DNA of 15,846 nt from RUG11198 sp964600615 (GTDB lineage Bacteria; Bacillota_I; Bacilli_A; RF39; UBA660). The notes under the pieces are model-generated. The model was not told where the DNA came from and ran no database searches. It saw nothing but the letters and a program-made list of their open reading frames with translations. This document shows positions 1 to 6,903 of this stretch, piece after piece. The translations under genes and the position numbers were made by a program. Each line of letters starts with the position of its first letter. The first letter of the stretch is position 1. The stretch covers positions 1 through 15,846 of the forward strand of contig CAZRJK010000022.1 of NCBI GenBank assembly GCA_964600615.1, in the 5' to 3' direction.

Positions 1-1076
1 ACTAAATTTTGTTTTCTTGCTCTATCTCCATTATACATTCCTCTTACTTGTGGTAGGGTTACGTGAGATTCATCTACTACCAATAAGTAATCTTCAGGAA
101 AAAAGTCTAATAAACAGGTTGGTGTTTCTCCTTCACCTCTTAATGCTATATGTCTAGAATAATTCTCTATACCTCTACAAAAACCTGTTTCTTCTAACAT
201 TTCCATATCATAGTTACATCTTTCTCTTATTCTTTGTTCTTCTATTAATTTACCGTTTTCATGAAAGTATTTACATCTTTCTTCTAGTTCTTCTCTAATT
301 CTTTTAATACTTATTTTTAATTTTTCATCATCTGTTACAAAGTGTGATGCTGGAAAAATAGATACTGTTTTTTTATTTTTTAAAATATGTCCTGTTACGG
401 CATCAAATTCACTTATTCTATCTATTTCGTCACCAAAGAATTCTATTAGTAATCCGTTATTGTGCTCATTTGCTGGTATTATTTCAATAGAGTCACCTTT
501 ACTTCTAAAGGTTCCTCTTTTTAAATCTAGTTCATTTCTTTCATATAGCATTTCTATTAGTTTTTTTAATACTTCATTTCTTTCTATTACATCCCCTACA
601 TTTAAAGTAAGCATTTTATTTTTATAGTCTTCTACTTCTCCTATACCATATATACATGATACTGATGCTACTACTATAACGTCTCTATTTGATATTAGTG
701 CAGATGTTGCTTTATGCCTTAATTCATCTATTTCATCATTTATTGATGAATCTTTTTCAATATATGTATCAGTTGATGGTACATATGCTTCAGGTTGATA
801 ATAATCATAGTAAGATACAAAATATTCTATATGATTATCAGGAAATAATTCTTTAAATTCAGAGTATAATTGACCTGCTAGGGTTTTATTATGTGCTAGG
901 ACTAAAGTTGGTTTATTAACATTTGCTATTACGTTTGCTATAGTAAATGTTTTTCCTGTTCCAGTTGCTCCTAATAATACTTGATTCTTTTTTCCATTAT
1001 TTAACCCTTCTATTAATTCATTAATAGCTTTTGGTTGATCTCCTGATGGTTTATAATTACTTACTAATTTAAACAT
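1..1076 (-). CDS. uvrB: UvrABC excinuclease subunit B, 5' part (gene runs off the window)
   Basis: Reading down from ATG 1076 gives 358 codons of UvrB, the nucleotide-excision-repair helicase that receives damaged DNA from UvrA and recruits UvrC. The opening MFKLVSNYKPSGDQPKAI is typical of the family. Walker A GATGTGKT is at residues 36-43. The damage-probing beta-hairpin region, rich in Tyr (YYDYYQPEAYVPS), is near residues 89-101. The helicase DESH motif and a following LPQVRGMYNGDRARK stretch lie close to the window edge. UvrB is usually about 660 residues, so roughly the C-terminal 45% (helicase motifs V-VI and the UvrC-binding tail) is outside. RBS AAAGGTG stands just before ATG 1076. 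The gene is outside the repeat-bounded island and belongs to the chromosomal backbone. Confidence 0.97.
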   Translation of the reverse strand, partial: MFKLVSNYKPSGDQPKAINELIEGLNNGKKNQVLLGATGTGKTFTIANVIANVNKPTLVLAHNKTLAGQLYSEFKELFPDNHIEYFVSYYDYYQPEAYVPSTDTYIEKDSSINDEIDELRHKATSALISNRDVIVVASVSCIYGIGEVEDYKNKMLTLNVGDVIERNEVLKKLIEMLYERNELDLKRGTFRSKGDSIEIIPANEHNNGLLIEFFGDEIDRISEFDAVTGHILKNKKTVSIFPASHFVTDDEKLKISIKRIREELEERCKYFHENGKLIEEQRIRERCNYDMEMLEETGFCRGIENYSRHIALRGEGETPTCLLDFFPEDYLLVVDESHVTLPQVRGMYNGDRARKQNL

Positions 1077-1099
1077 ATTATCACCTTTTTTCTCTAATT

Positions 1100-1128
1100 A
1101 TTTTATCATTATTCATAGTTAAAAACAA
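1100..1128 (-). promoter_or_regulatory. Probable uvrB promoter with extended -10
   Basis: On the minus strand, TTGTTT (1128-1123) is followed after 17 nt by TAAAAT (1105-1100), with TG one base upstream of the -10 hexamer (TGATAAAAT). The -35 lies inside the second arm of the terminator hairpin of the upstream gene, so that terminator and this promoter overlap. Confidence 0.5.
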
Positions 1129-1149
1129 GGGATTTTTTTCCCTTGTTTT
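1122..1149 (-). terminator. Rho-independent terminator after the 148-aa gene
   Basis: A perfect 10-bp stem AAAACAAGGG / CCCTTGTTTT with an 8-nt A/T loop starts 3 nt after the stop codon at 1153. On the minus strand the T tract follows the second arm. The arms are nearly symmetrical, so it could also stop plus-strand transcription. Confidence 0.75.
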
Positions 1150-1152
1150 ATA

Positions 1153-1599
1153 TTATCTTGATTTTACTTTTTGTGTTGTTTCGCTATCTTTTAACATGGC
1201 TTCGTAATAATTTGCTAGATCTTCTCCACCAATTTCTCCAGCATTGATAAGACTAAATGTTGTAAACAATTGTTTATATAATCTTAATGCTCCTTCACAA
1301 ATAAGTAATTCTTTATCTCTTTTATCATTTTTAATATTTCCAGATGCAACTATTTTATGATTTATTACAATTAAATTTTCCAAACTATTATCTTCACTTT
1401 GAGAATAATTTCTTAACAATTCACCATAATAGTAAGGTGTATTTTTATCTTTTAAATACTTATTATCATAGTTTTTACCTACTTTAGTTATTTGCGGTAA
1501 TCTGATTAAAACATAGTCTTTATGACAAATATACTTTACATTTAATTCATCTAGCGCTTCAACACTTGGAAAAATACTCCCTTTAACTAATAAATTCAT
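1153..1599 (-). CDS. Unknown 148-aa protein upstream of uvrB
   Basis: A complete ORF with a very strong RBS (AGGAGGG, 7 nt before ATG 1599), its own consensus promoter (1624-1652) and a clean terminator, so it is almost certainly expressed. I do not recognise the family. The product is soluble-looking, without signal peptide or membrane segment, and has a charged middle (about residues 39-97) and a helical C-terminal half with a Gly-rich AGEIGGEDLANYYEAM stretch near residues 119-134. The left copy of the direct repeat ends inside its 5' leader, within the sequence CATTCAGG that leads into the RBS. The gene therefore lies just outside the island boundary and probably followed the 281-aa gene directly before the island arrived. 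Its function cannot be judged from context. Confidence 0.85.
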   Translation of the reverse strand: MNLLVKGSIFPSVEALDELNVKYICHKDYVLIRLPQITKVGKNYDNKYLKDKNTPYYYGELLRNYSQSEDNSLENLIVINHKIVASGNIKNDKRDKELLICEGALRLYKQLFTTFSLINAGEIGGEDLANYYEAMLKDSETTQKVKSR

Positions 1600-1623
1600 A
1601 TCTTTTTCCCTCCTGAATGTTGT

Positions 1624-1652
1624 ATTTTATCATATATATAATTTATTGTCAA
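1624..1652 (-). promoter_or_regulatory. Consensus promoter of the 148-aa gene (inside left repeat)
   Basis: TTGACA (1652-1647), a 17-nt spacer, then TAAAAT (1629-1624) with an extended -10 TG (TGATAAAAT). It is about 25 nt upstream of the start codon at 1599. The same promoter is present in the right repeat copy. Confidence 0.75.
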
Positions 1653-1660
1653 ATTTAAAT

Positions 1661-1692
1661 AAAAACAAGAGTATCAGTTAATACTTCTTGTT
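1661..1692 (-). terminator. Rho-independent terminator of the chimeric ORF (repeat copy)
   Basis: Minus-strand hairpin with arms AACAAG/CTTGTT and GTAT/ATAC separated by a small internal mismatch and a 6-nt loop, followed by TTTTTATTT. It begins 4 nt after the stop at 1696 and is copied exactly at 11452-11483 behind the 281-aa gene. Confidence 0.7.
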
Positions 1693-1695
1693 ATT

Positions 1696-1935
1696 TTACT
1701 TTAATAATATGTGTTTTTTTTCTTTTGTTAAGTTTAATTCACTAGATTCAACTTTTACCTTGTTAATAAGCATTATATTTAAAGATTTGGGATCTAAATA
1801 ATCACTTTTATTTTCAAACTCTATACTATCTGTTTTTTCTATTTGATATATCTTTTTTTCAATATCATTATATATTTTACTAAAATTATTTTTAGATGAA
1901 TTCCATATGATAAAATATGCATTTTGTATTTTCAT
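1696..1935 (-). CDS. Chimeric 79-aa ORF: unknown 25-residue head fused to the tail of the 281-aa protein
   Basis: The ORF has a good RBS (GTGGAGAAAG, 3 nt before ATG 1935) next to the ugd stop, so it is probably translated as the last gene of the argS-ugd unit. Residues 26-79 are identical to residues 228-281 of the 281-aa protein because the 240-bp repeat ends inside codon 26. The first 25 residues (MKIQNAYFIIWNSSKNNFSK...) come from the island side and look like the beginning of another protein that I cannot name. The fusion is in frame, but this does not by itself show function. The simplest reading is a truncated island gene joined by recombination to a fragment of the target gene. It may be a pseudogene. 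Confidence 0.6.
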   Translation of the reverse strand: MKIQNAYFIIWNSSKNNFSKIYNDIEKKIYQIEKTDSIEFENKSDYLDPKSLNIMLINKVKVESSELNLTKEKKHILLK

Positions 1936-1947
1936 ATTCTTTCTCCA

Positions 1948-3108
1948 CTAATTATTATTAAAAACATCACGTGTAAATATTTTTTTATTATCTTCTATAT
2001 TTTTATCAATTCTGTTTGCTAATATTATAGATGACATATCAATAAACTTTGATAAATCATTTATAACTTCGCAATCAAGATATGTATTATCATCTAATTT
2101 AGGTTCATAAATTATAATATTAATCCCATTATTTTTTAGCATCTTTATAATATCTATAATTGAACTCTCTCTAAAATTATCACTATTGCTTTTCATTGTT
2201 AGTCGATATATTCCAACTATTGATGGTTTTTTATTTTTTATATAGTTTGCAATATATTTTTTTCTAGTATTATTTGAATTAATAATTGCTTCAATTAAAT
2301 TTTCTGGAATATTACGATAATCACTGTATAATTGTTTACTATCTTTGGGTAGACAATATCCACCGTATCCAAATGATGGATTATTATAATAATCTCCTAT
2401 TCTTGGATCTAATGATACTCCATTAATAATATTTTTTGAACTATATCCTTTATCTAATGCAAAAGTATCTAGTTCATTGAAAAATGCAATCCTCATTGCT
2501 AAATATGTATTTGAAAATAATTTAACTGATTCTGCCTCGTCAGAATTCATATATAAAATATTAACACTAGGATTGTCTGAGCTCGTTCTTAATATTTCCG
2601 CAAATTCTTTTCCTTCACTTAAGTTAGAACCAATTATAATTCTTGATGGATATAAATTATCATGAAGTGCTTTTCCCTCCCTTAAAAATTCAGGTGAAAA
2701 AATAATTTTCATATTATATTTATTTTTTATTAAATTTGTATAGCCAATTGGTACTGTCGACTTAATAATTATTATTGCGTTTTTATTAACACTTTTTATT
2801 TTAGTTATTACATCTTCAATAGAAGAAGTATCAAATGAATTAGTTTTAGAATCAAAATTTGTTGGTGTACATATTATAATGTACTTTGAATTTTTAAAAG
2901 CGACCTGGTAATTACAAGTGGCTTTTAGATTCAAGTTTTTATTATTTAAATATAAATAAATATCCTCATCTTCAATTGGACTAATATTATTATTTATCAT
3001 ATTAATTTTTTCTTTATCTATATCATAAACTATAATATCATTTTTGACACTAAGAAGAACTGATAAAGAAAAACCTACATATCCTGCGCCAACAACACAA
3101 ATTTTCAT
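1948..3108 (-). CDS. ugd: UDP-glucose 6-dehydrogenase (HasB/TuaD type)
   Basis: This NAD-dependent enzyme oxidises UDP-glucose twice to give UDP-glucuronate in the cytoplasm. The N-terminal Rossmann motif GAGYVG is at residues 7-12 and the STVPIG strand end at 117-122. The catalytic-region SPEFLREG is at 138-145, and GYGGYCLPKD carries the catalytic cysteine at residue 252. Its 386 residues suit the short HasB-like branch (about 390-400). The start is 6 nt after the argS stop and has no obvious Shine-Dalgarno, so it is probably translated by coupling to argS. The gene looks clearly more AT-rich than argS. In this island the UDP-glucuronate could serve the GT-B glycosyltransferase at 4874-5932. 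A related UDP-sugar dehydrogenase (for example UDP-ManNAc or UDP-GalNAc) cannot be excluded, but the motif set and length favour UDP-glucose. Confidence 0.88.
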   Translation of the reverse strand: MKICVVGAGYVGFSLSVLLSVKNDIIVYDIDKEKINMINNNISPIEDEDIYLYLNNKNLNLKATCNYQVAFKNSKYIIICTPTNFDSKTNSFDTSSIEDVITKIKSVNKNAIIIIKSTVPIGYTNLIKNKYNMKIIFSPEFLREGKALHDNLYPSRIIIGSNLSEGKEFAEILRTSSDNPSVNILYMNSDEAESVKLFSNTYLAMRIAFFNELDTFALDKGYSSKNIINGVSLDPRIGDYYNNPSFGYGGYCLPKDSKQLYSDYRNIPENLIEAIINSNNTRKKYIANYIKNKKPSIVGIYRLTMKSNSDNFRESSIIDIIKMLKNNGINIIIYEPKLDDNTYLDCEVINDLSKFIDMSSIILANRIDKNIEDNKKIFTRDVFNNN

Positions 3109-3114
3109 TTTTTA

Positions 3115-4800
3115 TTATAATTTCTTAACAGGATTAATTCCAAGAATTTTCATTCCATTAGATAACACTGTTTTAGTTGAATTTAATAGTGCAAGTCTTG
3201 ATTTTCTTACTAATTCATCTTTTTCATTTAAGACAGATATATTTTTATAATATCTTGAAAATTTTTGAGCTACATCGTATAAATAATTTGTAATAATTAC
3301 TGATTCTTGTGTATTATATGAATTATCTACAACTTCTTGGAAGTCATATAAACTATTTATTAATGAATATTCTAAATCTTCTTTGAATTTATAAACATCT
3401 TCATCAAATTCACAGTAATTTGCTTTTTCTAAAATAGAATTTATTCTAGCGTAATTGTATAATAGGTAAATAGCAGAATTACCTTGAAAATCTGTTGCTG
3501 ATTCTAAATTAAAGTTAACAGTTCTTTTTCTATTTACATTTAGCATATTGTATTTAATACAAGATGCAGCTAAATCTGCAATTTCAGCATCTGATAAATA
3601 TGTTCCTTTTTCTTTAAATGTCATTGCTAATTTTTCTTTTGCTTTTTCAATAAATTCTTCAAGAAGAACAACTTTTCCTTCTCTTGTAGCCATCTTGTCA
3701 CCATTTAATAGAACAAAGTCATATGAAACAAGTTTTGGAGCAGTATATCCTAAAATATCAAGTGTTGCTGTTATTTGTTGCATATAAACTTCTTGATCTT
3801 CTCCTAAGACTATAACATTATTTTCTTTATTTCTTTCTAATTTTGAGATGGTATAAGCTATATCTCTTAAAGGATATAATGATGTTTTATCTTCTCTAGT
3901 AAGAACTAGCACTGGAGATTTTGTTGGAATGTCATATTCACTTAAATCAACATATAATCTACCATTTTCATCTTCATGTAATTTTCCTTTGGCTTTTAAT
4001 TTTTCTAGTATTTCAGTTGTTTTGTTTTCAAAAACAAAATCAGATTCGTGAGTAAATCTATCCCATTTAATATCCATTTTTCTAAATATTTCTTGTTGTC
4101 CTTCAACACAAATATCTGTAATCTTCTTAAATTTATCTCTAACTTCTTCATTACCATTTTCCAATTCATGTAAATAATAGAAAATCTTTTCTTCTATTTC
4201 TTTATCTGTTTTACTTATGTCATTTATTTCAATATATAACTTTAACATATCGCTAAATGTTATAGTATCAATATTTCCTAATTTTTCAATACCTACTAAT
4301 AACATTGAAATTTGTTTTCCAATATCATTTATAAAGTAATTAGTTTCTACATTGTATCCTTCAAATTTATATAGTCGAACTAAAAAATCTCCTATAATAC
4401 TATTTCTTGATCTTCCAATATGAGGTGAAGCGTTTGGATTAATTGATGTATGTTCTATTAAGAGGTCTTTTCCATTTCCTATTCCACTTGAACCATAATT
4501 GTTTTTTTCAAAACTAATAGTTTCTAATGTTTCTTTTGCTAAAAAATCTCTATTAATGGTAAAGTTTAAATATGGTCCAATAACTTTAACATCTGAAATA
4601 ATATCTTTATTCATATTTAATTTTTCTAAAATAGCTTTAGCTTTTTCATGTGGATTTTTTACACCATCTATATCTATTGTAAAACATGGTACAGCAAAAT
4701 CTCCCATTTCTTCCTTAGGTGGTCTTACAACATCAACATTATCTAGTTTAATACCTACATTTTCTATTTCTTCTTTAATATATTTTTTTAAATTCAACAT
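3115..4800 (-). CDS. argS: Arginyl-tRNA synthetase, accessory-island copy
   Basis: A full-length 561-aa class I synthetase that charges tRNA-Arg. The N-terminal tRNA-recognition domain includes MGDFAVPCF (about residues 32-40). The catalytic domain starts with the archaeal-like signature HTSINPNASPHIGRSRN, in which PHIGR replaces the usual HIGH. The KMSKS counterpart is DKMATREGK, downstream of a GEDQE segment. The C-terminal DALR helical domain ends in a typical LALLNSTKTVLSNGMKILGI stretch. No key motif is broken, so it should be active. RBS AGAGGGGA precedes ATG 4800 and a near-consensus promoter lies in the short gap upstream. It leads a small unit with ugd and the chimeric ORF. It sits between the island repeats and looks less AT-rich than its island neighbours. 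It could be a second ArgRS giving resistance to an ArgRS inhibitor, or the cell's only copy caught in a rearrangement. Confidence 0.95.
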   Translation of the reverse strand: MLNLKKYIKEEIENVGIKLDNVDVVRPPKEEMGDFAVPCFTIDIDGVKNPHEKAKAILEKLNMNKDIISDVKVIGPYLNFTINRDFLAKETLETISFEKNNYGSSGIGNGKDLLIEHTSINPNASPHIGRSRNSIIGDFLVRLYKFEGYNVETNYFINDIGKQISMLLVGIEKLGNIDTITFSDMLKLYIEINDISKTDKEIEEKIFYYLHELENGNEEVRDKFKKITDICVEGQQEIFRKMDIKWDRFTHESDFVFENKTTEILEKLKAKGKLHEDENGRLYVDLSEYDIPTKSPVLVLTREDKTSLYPLRDIAYTISKLERNKENNVIVLGEDQEVYMQQITATLDILGYTAPKLVSYDFVLLNGDKMATREGKVVLLEEFIEKAKEKLAMTFKEKGTYLSDAEIADLAASCIKYNMLNVNRKRTVNFNLESATDFQGNSAIYLLYNYARINSILEKANYCEFDEDVYKFKEDLEYSLINSLYDFQEVVDNSYNTQESVIITNYLYDVAQKFSRYYKNISVLNEKDELVRKSRLALLNSTKTVLSNGMKILGINPVKKL

Positions 4801-4839
4801 AAAATCCCCTCTTTCATTATTAAAATTTAATTTGCATAT

Positions 4840-4867
4840 ATTATAACCAAAACTTATGAATAGTCAA
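4840..4867 (-). promoter_or_regulatory. Strong promoter for argS-ugd
   Basis: TTGACT (4867-4862), a 16-nt spacer and a perfect TATAAT (4845-4840), within the 73-bp gap between the glycosyltransferase stop and the argS start. No terminator or T-box leader is visible in this gap, so argS can also be reached by read-through from the upstream operon. Confidence 0.75.
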
Positions 4868-4873
4868 GTATTT

Positions 4874-5932
4874 TTATTTAAAATTATTAATAATTTCTAA
4901 CAATATTTTTTCCCAGTTATTTTTATAATATTTATTTTTAAACTTTAAGATTTTTTCCTTATAATAAGGTGCTTTTTTTATAAAATGATTTATTTCTTTA
5001 GCTGATATGTTATCTGCAATTTCTCCTAAATCATATTTTTCAATCATTTTAGCATTATAATTTTGTTCGTATGTACTCAAAGGTATTAAATATACTGGTA
5101 TTTCTATTGATATAGATTCACTCAATAATTGATGTCCAGCAGTAGAGACTAAGCAATATGCATTTTCTAAATCATTTTTAAATTTACTGGAATATGTTTT
5201 AAATATAATATTATTAGAATTAACATTAAATTTTTCTTTTGTATAAATGATTATGTCATAATTTGATATTTTTTCTAAGGCTTTTACTATTTTTTTATAT
5301 TTATCTGAATTTTCATATGGAGAAAAATATACTAATATATGATTTTTTTTGCTTATTATTTTATTTAATGGAGATATAATTGGTGTTACCACTTTAACAT
5401 TTTTTTCTTTTATAACTATTGGAAAAAAAGATGATATTACTTTATATGCATATTTTGGAAAAAAATAATTAATTCTTTTCTTTTCCTCTAAAATAGAATA
5501 GTTACTTATTTTCATTTCATCTAAATATAAAAATTTCGATTGTTGTTCCATACAAATTAAAGGTTTATCAATTGCATAAGAATATTGGGCAACATTAGGC
5601 TCATAATCCGTAATTACTAAATCTGGCACTCCAGAAAATGCTTTTTCTACATTTATAGAAAAATTTAAGAACTCAGAAAACTGATCTATGTTTCCTTCAT
5701 TATATCTATTCATAGAAGTTACAAAATCAATGCCTTTTGAATTACATGCTATCCATGGAATACTAATTTCTAATACTTTAAAATTTGAAAATTTTTTTTC
5801 AAAATAATTAATATTATTTTTTGTTGTTGCTATAACTATTTCATGATGATTATTCATTAATAAATTTATTACATTGGTTTGTCTACTTAAATGTCCATTA
5901 CCAATTCCACATATTCCTATTAATATTTTCAT
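4874..5932 (-). CDS. GT-B fold glycosyltransferase (MurG/MJ1255-like)
   Basis: A cytoplasmic or membrane-peripheral sugar transferase of 352 residues. The N-terminus MKILIGICGIGNGHLSRQ is the GxGxxGH-type acceptor-side loop seen in MurG-like and MJ1255-like enzymes. A donor-binding segment near residues 263-288 (STAGHQLLSESISIEIPVYLIPL), followed by an EQ pair before NA, matches the C-terminal nucleotide-sugar site of GT-B enzymes. No signal peptide or transmembrane helix is evident. Its start overlaps the stop of the S66 peptidase by 4 nt (ATGA), so the two are translationally coupled. The donor is probably a UDP sugar, and Ugd encoded downstream makes UDP-glucuronate the leading guess. The acceptor is unknown: it could be a peptide or nucleoside product of the cluster or a cell-surface glycan. 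Confidence 0.78.
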   Translation of the reverse strand: MKILIGICGIGNGHLSRQTNVINLLMNNHHEIVIATTKNNINYFEKKFSNFKVLEISIPWIACNSKGIDFVTSMNRYNEGNIDQFSEFLNFSINVEKAFSGVPDLVITDYEPNVAQYSYAIDKPLICMEQQSKFLYLDEMKISNYSILEEKKRINYFFPKYAYKVISSFFPIVIKEKNVKVVTPIISPLNKIISKKNHILVYFSPYENSDKYKKIVKALEKISNYDIIIYTKEKFNVNSNNIIFKTYSSKFKNDLENAYCLVSTAGHQLLSESISIEIPVYLIPLSTYEQNYNAKMIEKYDLGEIADNISAKEINHFIKKAPYYKEKILKFKNKYYKNNWEKILLEIINNFK

Positions 5933-6903
5933 TCAAAAAATGTCTCCATAATATGCTTGTTATCTTTATCTTTAGTTATTTTAACAATTGAACCATTAAT
6001 TAATGTATGTACTGGGTCCGTATGTCCAATATCTGTATTTATGAAAATAGGAATATTTAAATCATAAAGATTATAATTAACTGCATATTTTAATGTTGTA
6101 CCTGTATAATTAATTTCATTTTCTATTCTTCCAAACAAAATTCCTTTGCATCCTATAAACCAACCAGCATTTTTCAATTGCCACATTGTTCTTAATATAT
6201 CTTCATTTGTCATTTCTGCTACATCAAAATACCAAATTATTCCATCTTGGCTATATTTTTTTATGAATTTTTTTACACAATCATATTTTGTTCCAATTAT
6301 ATCTTTTAACGAATCAAGACATCCACCAATAATTCTTCCATTTAATTCCCTATCTTCAGTAATACATTCCCATGACTGTTTTATTTTATTTTCATCAATT
6401 TTATATCCATATTCAGTTTGTTTAGGAGTTAATCCTTTTAAAAATTCTACATTATTTTTTATCATTGTCTCAGGTAAATCATCATCACCAAATGACTTGG
6501 CATTAAAACTATATATTGTTGCAATATCAAATTTTGTTGTTATGTAGAATAATAAAGGTGTAATATCAGATTGTCCTTGTATCCATTTTATATTCTTTTT
6601 TATATGATTAAAATTAATAAAATCCAATATTTGAACTAAATAGTCTCCACCTGAGCATGCAATTAATGCTTTAACATTAATATCACTTATAGCCTTGTTT
6701 AATTCAACAGATCGATTAAATGCTGATGAACTAACTCCATTTTTGCTATTTCTTACATATTTATCTTCAATTACCTTAAAACCATAACTATTCAAATTTT
6801 TTAATGCTTTTTCTAATTTTTTGATTTTTTTACTTTTTACCCCATTTGAAGGTGAAATTATTTCTATTATATCATTTTCTTTTAATTTTTTAGGATAAAT
6901 CAT
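5929..6903 (-). CDS. Peptidase S66 family (LD-carboxypeptidase / MccF-like)
   Basis: S66 enzymes include LdcA, which trims the D-Ala from muropeptide tetrapeptides, and MccF, which cleaves microcin C-type aminoacyl-nucleotides and gives self-immunity. The triad can be placed: nucleophile Ser112 in GQSDIT (family form GYSD), Glu230 in FDVAEM, and His294 in IGHTDP. The supporting motifs SGGD (84-87) and GGCLDSL (193-199) are present, and 324 residues is the usual family length. There is no signal peptide, which fits the cytoplasm and therefore either recycling or immunity. RBS AAAGGAG precedes ATG 6903, which overlaps the end of the ArgRS-like gene by 4 nt. Placement in an operon with two ArgRS-related proteins makes an MccF-like detoxifying role attractive, but this is context inference; an ordinary LdcA role remains possible. 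Confidence 0.85.
   Translation of the reverse strand: MIYPKKLKENDIIEIISPSNGVKSKKIKKLEKALKNLNSYGFKVIEDKYVRNSKNGVSSSAFNRSVELNKAISDINVKALIACSGGDYLVQILDFINFNHIKKNIKWIQGQSDITPLLFYITTKFDIATIYSFNAKSFGDDDLPETMIKNNVEFLKGLTPKQTEYGYKIDENKIKQSWECITEDRELNGRIIGGCLDSLKDIIGTKYDCVKKFIKKYSQDGIIWYFDVAEMTNEDILRTMWQLKNAGWFIGCKGILFGRIENEINYTGTTLKYAVNYNLYDLNIPIFINTDIGHTDPVHTLINGSIVKITKDKDNKHIMETFFE

Larger units (their letters stand above)
1612..1860. repeat. Left copy of the direct repeat bounding the island
   Basis: Positions 1621-1860 are identical base for base over 240 bp to 11412-11651. A further 8 bp (CCTGAATG, 1612-1619) matches 11404-11411 across a single-base indel. The repeat holds the last 54 codons of the 281-aa gene, its terminator and the promoter for the 148-aa gene. 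The offset between copies is 9791 bp. Perfect identity in such AT-rich, partly non-coding DNA points to a recent event or ongoing gene conversion. Confidence 0.97.

Noticed and set aside
2477..4846. Plus-strand ORFs opposite ugd and argS (for example 4499-4846 and 3548-3787)
   Set aside because: They are antisense to genes with clear catalytic motifs, lack convincing RBSs and have the Phe/Ser/Ile-rich composition expected of reverse-frame artefacts.
4801..4873. T-box or other riboswitch upstream of argS
   Set aside because: Only 73 bp separate argS from the preceding gene, and they hold a plain promoter and RBS with no T-box sequence or specifier stem.
5929..5931. Reassigned TGA (Mycoplasma-type code)
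   Set aside because: TGA ends the S66 gene exactly where the next gene starts (ATGA overlap), and tryptophans in the checked genes are TGG.
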